NCBI GenBank assembly: GCA_010094045.1
Contig: ML986605.1
Span: 379,266 to 421,857, forward strand
Direction of reading: 5' to 3'
Origin: Lojkania enalia
Taxonomy: Eukaryota; Ascomycota; Dothideomycetes; Pleosporales
DNA length: 42,592 bases
Shown here: in pieces, positions 22,120 through 32,314 of the stretch
Numbering within the stretch: the stretch's first letter is position 1
Layout of the letters: the number at the start of each line of letters is the position of its first letter
The notes under the pieces: model-generated
What the model was told of the DNA's origin: nothing
The model's input: only the letters and a program-made list of their open reading frames with translations
Database searches by the model: none
Position numbers and translations under genes: made by a program

Positions 22120-22690
22120 CTATTAATTTAATAAGAAGGTAGAATTAAGCTTATCTTATAGGCGTATAAATTAGGCTAGTTTAAGAGTATATAATATGCT
22201 GCTATAGCTTTTAATATATAATATTAACAACTCTCTACTCAACTTTATAGAATCGCGTTTCGCCCTTATATACAACTAAATTGCTAGAAGCTTATAGTAA
22301 CCGAAGAATAAATAATTATATAATATATTCTTAACCTTAATTTATAAGGATTTATACCCTAGCTATATAAAGTAGTAGATATAGTAGATAAACTATTAGG
22401 CGTATATAGTAGAATACCTATAGGAAAGAATTAGTCTAAACGATTTATAACGTATATAAACGAGCTTAAAATAGCTTTTAATCGAGTAAAAGATTGCTAA
22501 AGAATAAAATAAGAGAATCTAGAGGTTATTAATATATAGTTTAAGCTCGTATAGGATATAATTATAAAATATAGTATATATAATAATAATATCCACAACT
22601 TTAATAAAATAGGCTTTTAGATAGGTATTATTAGTACTATAAAGGTTGTTATAGGTTTAGAACGTTGTATAAAGCTTACTCTTATATAGC
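22120..22690 (+). pseudogene. Fot1 transposase, N-terminal part
   Basis: N-terminal half up to the hAT insertion. Near 22600 it reads HNFNKIGF*IGIISTIKVVIG, the NFDETGF.MG..STAKVVTG block that holds the first catalytic Asp in Fot/pogo transposases (Asp now Asn). It breaks off in the TLI*LD block (usual LIQPGD), which resumes at 30607. Part of this piece is repeated at 24155-24352 because of the duplicated assembly segment. Confidence 0.8.
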
Positions 22691-22744
22691 TAGACTGGTA
22701 AATAGGGTATATAGTACCTTACCTAGGTTGAGGTTGAGTTCGGG

Positions 22745-22876
22745 GTTCTTAGCGCTGGGGTTAGAGTTAAGGTAGAGTTCTTAGTACTAGGGTATAGGTT
22801 AGGTAGGAGTTCTTAGTATTAAGGTTAAAGTTAGGGTAGGGTTCTTAGCGTTGGGGTATAAGGTTAAGGTAGGAGT
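22745..22876 (+). repeat. Subterminal 32-bp tandem repeats at the left end of the hAT
   Basis: The core GTTCTTAG recurs at 22745, 22777, 22809 and 22841, exactly 32 bp apart, with GGTTAGGGT-like sequence between. Related units in inverse orientation (TAAGACCCTAA at 30530 and 30563) lie near the right end. Subterminal repeats of this kind bind transposase in hAT elements. The same array reappears at 24407-24538 in the duplicated block. Confidence 0.75.
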
Positions 22877-22879
22877 ACT

Positions 22880-24144
22880 CTATAAGGTTCCTTTATAATT
22901 ATAGGAAATAATTATATATTATATATTTATTATATATTATATATCAAATATTTATTACTGTAAATTATTATAGTAGAGAACTAGTTTTATTTAAAGTAGC
23001 CTTTTCTAAGCCTAAGACTATTTAGGGATTATAACTCTAATCTAATAGAAGACTAAACTTCTTATAGTATCGCTTTACCAAATATACATCCTTATTTTAG
23101 ATAGTAACCCGCTTTGCGTAAATTGCGTTTATATTATAGTCTAGTATAGTTAGTATTATATAGTATAAATTATATAAAAAATAATATACCTTTAAAGAAC
23201 CCAACGAGAAAAGCCTTAGTAGACTCTTAAAGAGCCTTAATTACGCTCTATTACCAACGCATTTTACTACTATAGGTATTCTCCTAAACTATAGTAGTAA
23301 TTTTACGGATTAGCCACGAAAAAGGGAGCTTTCGAAGGAGGAGTTTAGTACTCTTCTAATATTGTTTAATCTATCGAAGTGCGACAGTTATATCCTATTA
23401 GTATATAACTATAATAAAAACCTGTAATAACTTACTCCTAGGGTAATAGTAACGCTTTACTAGCGCAGGCTTTACTAGTACAGGTACTTTATAAGCTAAT
23501 TTAGCAGCAAGCTGCTTTCGGGGAGATTTACTACCTGTTAGAACGATTTTAAATCGTACTATTCCTTAAGTACAAGATATTATATGTTAATAGTAGTAGA
23601 GTAGAGTAGTTAATATTAATAATTAAGGTTGGTAGTATAAAGCTAAGTTAAGGTTCGTTAATAGATACCTAAAATATAAATATAGATGCTAAGATACGCA
23701 CGTGCTAAGAGCTAGTACTAAATTAGGATTATAAAGTAAAGCTAATAAGGTATTTAAACGTATATTATAAGAATACTGTAATAAAAAACTATAATAACTT
23801 ACTATCTTATAGAACTAGTAGTATGCTTTTTAGTAATAGTTTTTTATACTAAACTAACTAATATTTTATATTTATTTAGATGTATATATATTTTGTTATT
23901 ATTTCTATCTAATCTATACTAGTAGGTGATATATATGCTTGTCGCGTTGAGCCTGACACCCTACTATAACTCTTCTTCCTACTATACTCTTATTAGTACA
24001 ACTCTAAATCTTCGATTTATTATATACTTTTATTATAGTTCCTATAAAATGTCGACTATTAAAGCAGAGCCTATTAATAACAATTTTCTCGATAGTCCAG
24101 ATAGCTTACTACTATTAAAGCTACTAGAGCCACCAGTTAGCTTC
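22880..24144 (+). other. hAT left non-coding region, to the assembly gap
   Basis: AT-rich, RIP'd sequence without a convincing frame until near 24050, where the beginning of the hAT-borne ORF (MSTIKAEPINNNFLDSPDS) is repeated in the second copy of the block (25711). No separate element recognised. Confidence 0.5.
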
Positions 24145-24154
24145 NNNNNNNNNN
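24145..24154. other. Assembly gap (10 N)
   Basis: Ten undetermined bases, flanked on both sides by the same 1,652-bp sequence. Confidence 0.99.
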
Positions 24155-25806
24155 ATTGCTAAAGAATAAAATAAGAGAATCTAGAGGTTATTAATATATA
24201 GTTTAAGCTCGTATAGGATATAATTATAAAATATAGTATATATAATAATAATATCCACAACTTTAATAAAATAGGCTTTTAGATAGGTATTATTAGTACT
24301 ATAAAGGTTGTTATAGGTTTAGAACGTTGTATAAAGCTTACTCTTATATAGCTAGACTGGTAAATAGGGTATATAGTACCTTACCTAGGTTGAGGTTGAG
24401 TTCGGGGTTCTTAGCGCTGGGGTTAGAGTTAAGGTAGAGTTCTTAGTACTAGGGTATAGGTTAGGTAGGAGTTCTTAGTATTAAGGTTAAAGTTAGGGTA
24501 GGGTTCTTAGCGTTGGGGTATAAGGTTAAGGTAGGAGTACTCTATAAGGTTCCTTTATAATTATAGGAAATAATTATATATTATATATTTATTATATATT
24601 ATATATCAAATATTTATTACTGTAAATTATTATAGTAGAGAACTAGTTTTATTTAAAGTAGCCTTTTCTAAGCCTAAGACTATTTAGGGATTATAACTCT
24701 AATCTAATAGAAGACTAAACTTCTTATAGTATCGCTTTACCAAATATACATCCTTATTTTAGATAGTAACCCGCTTTGCGTAAATTGCGTTTATATTATA
24801 GTCTAGTATAGTTAGTATTATATAGTATAAATTATATAAAAAATAATATACCTTTAAAGAACCCAACGAGAAAAGCCTTAGTAGACTCTTAAAGAGCCTT
24901 AATTACGCTCTATTACCAACGCATTTTACTACTATAGGTATTCTCCTAAACTATAGTAGTAATTTTACGGATTAGCCACGAAAAAGGGAGCTTTCGAAGG
25001 AGGAGTTTAGTACTCTTCTAATATTGTTTAATCTATCGAAGTGCGACAGTTATATCCTATTAGTATATAACTATAATAAAAACCTGTAATAACTTACTCC
25101 TAGGGTAATAGTAACGCTTTACTAGCGCAGGCTTTACTAGTACAGGTACTTTATAAGCTAATTTAGCAGCAAGCTGCTTTCGGGGAGATTTACTACCTGT
25201 TAGAACGATTTTAAATCGTACTATTCCTTAAGTACAAGATATTATATGTTAATAGTAGTAGAGTAGAGTAGTTAATATTAATAATTAAGGTTGGTAGTAT
25301 AAAGCTAAGTTAAGGTTCGTTAATAGATACCTAAAATATAAATATAGATGCTAAGATACGCACGTGCTAAGAGCTAGTACTAAATTAGGATTATAAAGTA
25401 AAGCTAATAAGGTATTTAAACGTATATTATAAGAATACTGTAATAAAAAACTATAATAACTTACTATCTTATAGAACTAGTAGTATGCTTTTTAGTAATA
25501 GTTTTTTATACTAAACTAACTAATATTTTATATTTATTTAGATGTATATATATTTTGTTATTATTTCTATCTAATCTATACTAGTAGGTGATATATATGC
25601 TTGTCGCGTTGAGCCTGACACCCTACTATAACTCTTCTTCCTACTATACTCTTATTAGTACAACTCTAAATCTTCGATTTATTATATACTTTTATTATAG
25701 TTCCTATAAAATGTCGACTATTAAAGCAGAGCCTATTAATAACAATTTTCTCGATAGTCCAGATAGCTTACTACTATTAAAGCTACTAGAGCCACCAGTT
25801 AGCTTC
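24155..25806 (+). repeat. Second copy of the 1,652-bp block
   Basis: Begins in Fot1 sequence (24155-24352), contains the hAT left end again (24353) and continues past 25806 into unique hAT sequence. Every other repeat pair in this window is diverged by RIP, so identity here points to unmerged contig ends, not to a biological duplication. Confidence 0.9.
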
Positions 25807-26998
25807 AACTAAAATAAGTAGGCGAAGTTAATACAGGTAAGTAATTATACTAGTCTTTTATTACAGTTTACTAATAAATATAGGGCTAATAGTTAGAAGA
25901 TTATAAAATTAAATACGTTCTTTTACTACGCGGTTAAGCTGGTTCTTAAAAAGGCCGTCCAACCAACCTTATAGTACCTTTTAAGGGTATACTTAGTAAT
26001 ACTAAGCGCGCTATCTAACAGAGAGACAAGGCTATATTACTTACTGCTAAGGAAAAGGCTATTAAAAGTGCCTATACTACTGATCGCTCTACTAAAAGTG
26101 CTAAGAAGAGGCAGCTATAGAAAAGTGCTGAATATATAGCGCTAGGGGAAGAAGAAAAAAAAAAGATATTAGATAAAGCTATTAAAACTATAGCAGAGAA
26201 GTACTTTAACGATTATAAGTCTAGTAAGTTATTACAGTTATTTATTATATATATATATACTTATAAGTAAATAGGTAATTAGTTAGAGGTAAGGCTAAAG
26301 GCTATCTACTTAAAATAGGAGTATATCGACTAAGAGATTAGCCTTAGACGTTACCAAGCAGTTCTATTAAAGGCTACTAGTTAAGAGAAAGATGCATCTA
26401 CTATATAAGAATCAGCTCGTGGTCTATTATAGGTATATAGCTCTAGAGGGGCTGTGCAGAAGGTTATATATAAGATATACTAAGATAGCCTTTTTAAGCT
26501 ATAAAATAATAGCTTTAAAAGTAAGGATGCTTAAAATAAATAGCAAGAGTTTATTAAGGGACTATCTAAGGAAGAGTTAGCTATAGTCTTAGAGCTAGAG
26601 TAGAAGTAAGTTTATTATATTTTTTATCACATCTATTTATTATAGATATATACTAATTACTACCCTAGATATTAAGAGCCTCTATCAGTATATAATTAAT
26701 TCGATAATAATCTTCTTCTCGATTCGAACTTACCCTATATTAAAGGTATTAAAAGCGATGAGTGCGAAGAGGAGGTTAATAATAACTCTAAAATTGAGGC
26801 TAAGCTTACATAATATAAGGATAAGTATAAGATATTAAGTAAGAAGTTAGATAGTACTTTTAAGGGCTTCTTAGATAAAGATATAACCAACTTTAATAGT
26901 TTCTCGGATAATAATACTTCAATAAATAAGGATTAGCTTAGCCCTTACTACTAGTAGTTAGTAGAAGAAAATCTAATATACTTCTCTAATACTATATA
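25690..26998 (+). pseudogene. Unknown ORF carried by the hAT element
   Basis: Readable on the plus strand upstream of the transposase. It starts probably at ATG 25711 (MSTIKAEPINNNFLDSPDS) and continues, after a frame change or small intron near 25835-26000, as a Lys-rich stretch (KAIKSAYTTDRSTKSAKKR near 26055; EEEKKKILDKAIKTIAEKY near 26150). It then reads RYQAVLLKATS near 26350, FIKGLSKEELAIVLELE near 26550 and an acidic Asn/Ser-rich end (KSDECEEEVNNNSKIEAKL near 26750), stopping near 26998. Stops are mostly TAA/TAG from Gln codons. No family is recognised. An accessory or DNA-binding protein of the transposon is possible; intron positions are unresolved. Confidence 0.5.
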
Positions 26999-27039
26999 AA
27001 TTTTATTTATACTACTTCCCTATATATATAAACTTAATT

Positions 27040-27310
27040 AACTAGGGTAGTATACTATACTATATTATAGACTATAGTAGTATATTGTAAAATAGACTAG
27101 GGTGGTTATTAAATTCTAGGTAGTATACTATAGTATCTCGCAGTATATTACAGTATATTAAATAATAGTAATTAACTATACTTTATAGTATATAATAGTA
27201 ATTTACTATACTTTATAGCATTTTCTAGACTGCGGCGTTCTGCGATATACTACAGTAGACTTCTATATACTACTAGGAGTATAGTATTAGTATGCCGTTT
27301 AGTAATAAAA
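27040..27310. repeat. Short direct and palindromic repeats between the two hAT ORFs
   Basis: Dense TAGTATACTATAGTA-type palindromes and a 28-bp direct repeat (27163-27190 and 27193-27220; TAATAGTAATTWACTATACTTTATAGYA). A similar TATACTATAGTATAC palindrome recurs after the transposase near 30300. Possibly internal regulatory sequence of the hAT, possibly just degenerate AT-rich DNA. Confidence 0.5.
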
Positions 27311-27384
27311 CCTATTATCTCTAAAAATAAATACTTAATATAATAGTATAATATACTACTATTTTACTAGAGTTTTATATATAT

Positions 27385-27462
<78 letters not shown>

Positions 27463-27469
27463 CAGTAGT
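27385..27469 (+). repeat. (TAG)n microsatellite
   Basis: About 28 uninterrupted TAG units with one CAG near the end, located between the unknown hAT ORF and the transposase. A CAG-to-TAG change is exactly what RIP makes, so the array may have started as (CAG)n or (CTG)n. Confidence 0.95.
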
Positions 27470-27726
27470 CTACAAATATAATTTATAGCTAGATACTCTT
27501 AATCGTTAACCCTAACTCCTTATATACCTGTAATATCGTAATATTTCTACTATTCTTTATTACAGTGTTTTATTACAGTTATATTAATACTAATATAAAT
27601 CTAGTATCTCGCGATCGATACTCTATCGATTTTCTATTAAGGTTTCTAAGAAACCTATCAGCTAATTATATATCCGCGGATAGGGGATAAAGAAGATAGA
27701 TAGGGGGTAATAGAGCTTATTAATAT

Positions 27727-30168
27727 ATGGATAGTATAGTAGGAATTAATACTATAGGCTTAAGACCCTTTAAATATACTCGACAAACTAAGGTAGAATT
27801 TAGCTACTTATTATAGCAAGATCTAGAGACAATTTAGGGAAGCTGCATAATTTCTAGATAGTTACCTATTTATATTCTATTACTACTATAGCCTTCGACT
27901 TATATATCTAAATAAGAATTATAATAGTATAAAGTATCTAATAAATTATCTTAGATCTTAGGCCTATCTAAAAACTCTAGCTCCTAAGTATAATAGGTTC
28001 TATATACCTATAGCTAGGCCTCCTAATAATAAAGATCTAATTATACTACTATACTCTACTAGCGCCTTTAAGTATAAACTAGTCCGTATTATTATTAATA
28101 ATAACTAGTCTTTCTAAATAGTAGATTGCCTGTCCTTTTAACAATTTATTTAGTTCTTCCGACTAGGTACTATATTAATTAGCCGATTTAGTTTTATAGG
28201 GCTATTTAAGTATGAGGTTATAGTAGCTTAGTCTTCTCTTTTATATAACTTTAGCTAAAGTACAAAGATATTAATTATATTTAATACCTAGTCTATAAAG
28301 AACTACCTTAGTTTCCTTATAGTAAAAGGGTACTATATTAATTAGGACTAGGAGTTCTACGAGAGACTACTTAATTTTATCCCTATTCGAGGAAGCTATA
28401 CTAGTACTTCTATAGTAATAGAAGTACTATATATTCTATTAAATATAAATATGCAACAACGATTGCTAGTAGTTACCTACGATAATACTGCTAATAATAG
28501 TATACTTACACGTACGATATAAGAGAAACTACGCGAAGATAGTATTAAATAGGACTATAAGGAGAATACAATTCTATACCTTACTTATATTATCAATCTT
28601 GTTGTTTAGGAAATTATTTACTATCTTAAGCTCGCACCCCCCAAAGAGATAGGAAATAGAGGAACTTTACAGCAACGTGATATAAATAAGATCCGGATAT
28701 AGGTTTCTGTCTTAAATTCTCTTTATAAGGTATAGCTTTTTATTACAGTTAGTTATTACAGTTATTATATACTAATTTCTAGTTAGATTCGAGCTATTTA
28801 TAAAGTAATTAATTAATCGCTACAGTGCTATAAGCGTTTTATTACTTTATAGGGCTCTCTACCACCTAAGCACCAGCTATCTATAATAAGAGATGTCTTA
28901 ACTCGATAGAATTCGACATTTAATATATATAACCGAGTAGTAGGCCTTAAATAATATATTAACAACTAGCTTTAATATAAAATTAACTTAAAGATCCCTG
29001 CTCGGAGATCTAGTAATAATAAGAATACTGAGGTAGATTTCTATAATCTCCAGTAACTTCGACTATCTACTACTAAATAGTACTACTTAATACTAATTAT
29101 AGACCTACTTAGCAATTTTAAAAGGGTAACTGAAGCGTTTAGCGAGAATATAAAGTCTTAGATCTAGTATATTTAGTAAATATATAATAGGCTCTTCGAT
29201 TTCCTAGATAATATAAATAGGGATCTAGCTGAAGATGTAGAGAATAACTCAGATTAGCTAACAGTAGTAAGAGCTATAGTAGAGAAGGGTCGATCTAAAT
29301 TGAGTAAATACTACTTAAAAATAGATATAAAGCGTGGTTACTTATTTAATTATACAACAATCTTAGATCTATTTTAAAAGCTTATAGTATATAAGGTACT
29401 TTTATTATAGCTATTTATTATATTAGCTTCTAACTATAACTATAGGATAAGACTTAGGACTCTTAGTATAGGGAAACCTATCGCCAACAATTCCTTAAAT
29501 ATCTTAATCGCTATAATAAGGATATACTAGGCTATACCTTATCTATAACACCCCGACCTTAATAGGTATAAAGTAATAAGTAGTTTTATAAACCATCTTT
29601 ATAACGTTTATCCTTAAGTAGCTTCTTAAGTTTCCTAGACCAGGATCTAAGTAACGTAGGAGAGGGAGAGGGAGAGGGAGAGTTAGAGGAAGAAGAGAAA
29701 GGACTAACTTATCAAGAAGGAGAAAGCTATCTAAGTACACCTCCTATTCGAGGTCGTAACTTTGATATATTAGGCTGGTAGAGAATAAACGAATATTAGT
29801 ATCCGCGGCTTACTTAGGTTATAAGAGATATTCTTCTAATATAGATTATAGGAGTTAGTATTAAGCGGGTTTTTAATACTGCTAGGGATATAATCGGAGA
29901 TAGAAGATATTACCTTACTACGTAGAGAATCCGGGATATTATATTTCTAAAATATATAATAAGCAGAGAGAACTATCGTATTAAAGAGGTACGCTGGGCT
30001 ATAAAGGCTTAGAATACTAACAAGCTAAGCCCTCTTTATAATACTGATAAGGTTATAAATCTCTTTAAACTTCCAGTCTAGATATATAACAAAGAACTAG
30101 AGATTAACTAGGAGATTAACTAGGAGAATATTAATCCTAATACTACTACTGATAAGGAACTACCGTAA
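27727..30168 (+). pseudogene. RIP-inactivated hAT transposase
   Basis: The frame from ATG 27727 to TAA 30166-30168 (about 810 codons if uninterrupted) has the order expected of hAT transposases. Near 28330 KGYYIN*D*EF then LLNFIPIRGSYTST matches the LLDF....SHTG block; near 28470 VTYDNTANNS matches the GTDNASNN region with its catalytic Asp; near 28580 YLTYIINLVV matches CxxHxxNL with Cys and His lost. Before the C-terminus is an acidic linker encoded by (GGAGAG)n at 29659-29682. The hATC dimerisation domain lies at about 29765-29960 (DILGW, then YPRLT*VIRDIL, then KRVFNTARDIIGDRR). Damage is by TAA/TAG at Gln/Trp codons and by missense transitions. Confidence 0.87.
29659..29682 (+). repeat. 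GGAGAG short tandem repeat
   Basis: Four units of GGAGAG, coding Gly-Glu repeats in the acidic linker ahead of the hATC domain. Confidence 0.85.
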
Positions 30169-30606
30169 AAGTATATTTATTAAGAAATTTATAAACCTCT
30201 ACGGTTTATATAATAAATTACTATTATAAATATATTATCGTGTTAGATTGAGTTATATAAGATTAATAGTTAAGAAGTATACTACTACAGTCTATAATAT
30301 ACTATAGTATACTGCCTTAGAATCTAATAAAGTAAGATTAGCTTAATCTATAATAAATAGCTGTAATAAAGCCCTAGAATATTGTACTATATATATTCTT
30401 ACTAAGCTACTTTCTAAAGTATACTAATTAGTTAGACTTTAAGGAAACCTAGTCTATATAACCCTACCTTAACCTATACCCTATTACTAAGTAGCTATCC
30501 TAACCCTACCTATACTCTAGGCTAATTAGTAAGACCCTAACTTTAACCCTACCCTACTTACGTAAGACCCTAACCCCAACCCAACTTATACCTATCTACC
30601 AGCCTA
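30169..30606 (+). other. hAT right non-coding and subterminal region
   Basis: No coding signal. From about 30430 to 30590 it contains ACCCTAAC/CCCTACC-rich subterminal repeats in inverse orientation to those of the left end, then the right terminal inverted repeat ending at 30606. Confidence 0.65.
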
Positions 30607-30811
30607 TATATAGCTAGACGATTATAAATAGGTTATAGTTATCTAAAGTATCTATACTACTATATATATAATCCCGCTATTTATTATCTATAAAGAACGT
30701 GTCTATATCTCTATATAATATTAAGAAGTAGGTATACTATATAATTGGAAAATTTTAGTCTCTAAGAACGGCTGGATAAATAATACGCTTAGTCTTAAGT
30801 AGCTAAAATAC
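30607..30811 (+). pseudogene. Fot1 transposase, middle part
   Basis: Resumes after the hAT target duplication: V*SIYTTIYIIPLFIIYKERV (usual VTVIQ.INA.G..IPPFII), then SKNGWINNTLSLK*LK near 30754-30806, the conserved GWT.NELGLEWLK segment of pogo/Fot transposases. Interrupted by the TRIM at 30812. Confidence 0.83.
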
Positions 30812-30912
30812 TATTAGAAGCACGGCTCTATACTACTATACTACTACAACTAAAAGGTACAAATAATTAATATTACTGATTATAGGTGTAGAATAGTATA
30901 TATACCCTTATA
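30812..30912 (-). repeat. LTR of the TRIM (3' LTR in its own orientation)
   Basis: 101 bp, repeated at 31239-31339; preceded on the minus strand by a purine-rich tract. Confidence 0.87.
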
Positions 30913-31238
30913 TTATCTCCCTTCTTAATAGCATACGCCCCGGACGCTCTAAGAGATGCGATATATAAAGGTAGGTACTGAGACTTCTAGCTCTACTAGA
31001 TTAACCCTCTAGTTATCTCTAGCTACTTCTCTAATATACTTACGCGGATACGCTTATACGTATATACTTATATATATACTAGACCTTCTAGCAACTCTTA
31101 ATACAGCGCTTAAAGAGGCCGCCTTACACTTTAGCTTTATAAAAAGCTTGTTAGGCTAAACTAGCTCTCGTGCGAATCGAACTCGCAACCCTATAATACT
31201 GCCTATTAACCCCGCACACCAGGTAATATTAATTATAA

Positions 31239-31339
31239 TATTAGAAGCACGGCTCTATACTACTATACTACTACAACTAAAAGATACGAATAATTAATAT
31301 CGCTAATTATAGGTGTAGAATAGTATATATACTCTTATA
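31239..31339 (-). repeat. LTR of the TRIM (5' LTR in its own orientation)
   Basis: 101 bp, repeated at 30812-30912; differences are nearly all A/G or C/T. Confidence 0.87.
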
Positions 31340-32250
31340 AGTACTTTAATAAGTATATAAAGATATATTAGGTAGAGTTATATAGGCTACTTATTTTAGA
31401 CAGCTATAAAAGCTACCTTAACTAGGAATTTAAAAATTACTACCTTATATAAAAGATTCTAATATTTTATATACCTTCTTATTTATTATATATACTTTAG
31501 CCTCTTAATATAGTTTACTTCTTACTATTAAAGCTAAAGTATTTATAGTATATATAAAACTTAGCGCGCTAACGCGTCTACTATATTAATAAAGAAAGCT
31601 TTCTTCCAGCTTTTAAGAACGTATTTTTTAATATATTTATATATAAAAACTATTAAAAGGCCTTTAAAGTAATAGAAATTATTTCTTTAAATACGCAGGT
31701 TATATTAAATCGCTTTAATATATAACTACGTACCCTACTAGAACTACTTCTATAAGAAAACTTCTAGTAGTCTAAAACTCTAAATAATATATATAAATTT
31801 AGGTTATAATTAATACTTATATAAAAGTCCTTTATATAATTACTAAAAGAGATATAAGAAGAATTCTTACAGCTTATAAAAGGTGCTAAGTTAATACTAT
31901 ATTAGAATACACTTCTTTAAACTTATAACTCTAAGCTTAAAAGGTAATTAGAAGAAGTAACTAAACATAAAATATATAAAAGAAAGTATATTTAGTATAG
32001 TAGTATAGTATTATATAGCGAGGGATTTTTATATATAGCTGCTAAAGTATCTATAAGCTCTCAGCCCTTTAAGAAGACTTATAGTACTAATACTTAAGAA
32101 AGGGTTCAACTAGTTTAACGCTACTATAGTAACTATAGTAAGACTAGATATAATACTCGTACGTACTAAAAGGATAGTAGGAAAAATTCTAAATTAGATA
32201 AAAATATATTATATATAGAATCTCTTATTAGTATTAAGTAAATTAACTTT
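31340..32250 (+). pseudogene. Fot1 transposase, C-terminal part
   Basis: Continues with YFNKYIKIY*VELYRLLILDSYKS (near 31343-31411; usual HF..HT...G.YRLLILDGH.SH), which keeps the second catalytic Asp. Near 31470-31540 IFYIPSYLLYIL*PLNIVYF matches CMPPHSSHLLQPLDVGCF. The remainder is a less conserved, Lys-rich C-terminal region. Many RIP-type stops. Confidence 0.84.
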
Positions 32251-32252
32251 TT

Positions 32253-32314
32253 ATATATAGTATTTATTGTACTAAGAAAAAGTAGCCGCTTTAATAGTTT
32301 AGCCGCTTCGATAG
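32253..32314 (-). repeat. Right terminal inverted repeat of Fot1
   Basis: Inverted copy of 22029-22090. It abuts the family B LTR at 32315 directly. Confidence 0.87.

Larger units (their letters stand above)
22493..24144 (+). repeat. First copy of a 1,652-bp block repeated across an N gap (assembly artefact)
   Basis: The lines I compared are letter-for-letter the same as 24155-25806, at a constant offset of 1,662. The block starts inside Fot1 and ends inside the hAT at the 10-N gap. Confidence 0.9.
22691..30606 (+). mobile_element. hAT superfamily DNA transposon inserted in Fot1
   Basis: The element ends in TAGACTGGTAAATAGG on the left and the complement of TAGGCTGGTAGATAGG on the right, and is flanked by the perfect 8-bp duplication TATATAGC (22683-22690 and 30607-30614), the hallmark of hAT. 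It splits the Fot1 transposase in the LIQPGD block. Inside are subterminal repeats, an unknown ORF (about 25690-26998) and a plus-strand hAT transposase pseudogene (27727-30168). As assembled it is 7,916 bp; without the artefactual duplication (1,662 bp including the gap) it would be about 6.25 kb. The TIRs differ by two G/A changes. Confidence 0.9.
30812..31339 (-). mobile_element. TRIM-like miniature LTR retrotransposon (528 bp) in Fot1
   Basis: Two 101-bp direct terminal repeats (30812-30912 and 31239-31339; TATTAG...CTTATA, from TGTTAG...CTTACA) enclose 326 bp without coding capacity. Flanks are AATAC (30807-30811) and AGTAC (31340-31344), a 5-bp target duplication differing by one G/A. 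Directly after the left repeat lies TTATCTCCCTTCTT, on the minus strand a polypurine tract AAGAAGGGAGA adjoining the LTR, so the element points to the minus strand. The LTR pair differs by transitions. Removing it reconnects the Fot1 transposase LKYF...KYIK. Confidence 0.85.
22029..32314 (+). mobile_element. Fot/pogo-type DNA transposon 'Fot1', split by hAT and TRIM insertions
   Basis: Terminal inverted repeats of about 62 bp (22029-22090 and 32253-32314) begin CTATCGAAGCGGCTAAACTAT and contain the motif AAGCGGCTA twice. The left end follows TA (22027-22028) and interrupts Fot2. The transposase runs on the plus strand in three pieces: to 22690, 30607-30811, and 31340 to about 32250. The intervening sequence is a hAT element and a TRIM. 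After removing them the original Fot1 would be roughly 1.8 kb, normal for the family. Confidence 0.87.

Noticed and set aside
22735..22880. TTAGGG-like motifs (and CCCTAA-like ones at 30430-30590) suggesting telomeric repeats
   Set aside because: They have a 32-33-bp period, occur in inverse orientation just inside the two hAT ends, and are subterminal transposon repeats, not a telomere array.
23926..24162. 78-codon frame running into the N gap
   Set aside because: Same sequence as the frame at 25588-25812; a product of the duplicated assembly block.
27040..27310. CRISPR-like or origin-like repeat array
   Set aside because: The repeats are irregular AT palindromes in a eukaryotic transposon, without regular spacers.
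29543..29740. 65-codon Leu/Pro-rich minus-strand frame
   Set aside because: Antisense of the GGAGAG repeat and acidic linker of the hAT transposase.
31165..31225. Complete tRNA gene on the minus strand
   Set aside because: A box B-like stretch is present, but the acceptor strands do not pair and the anticodon region is about seven bases too short.
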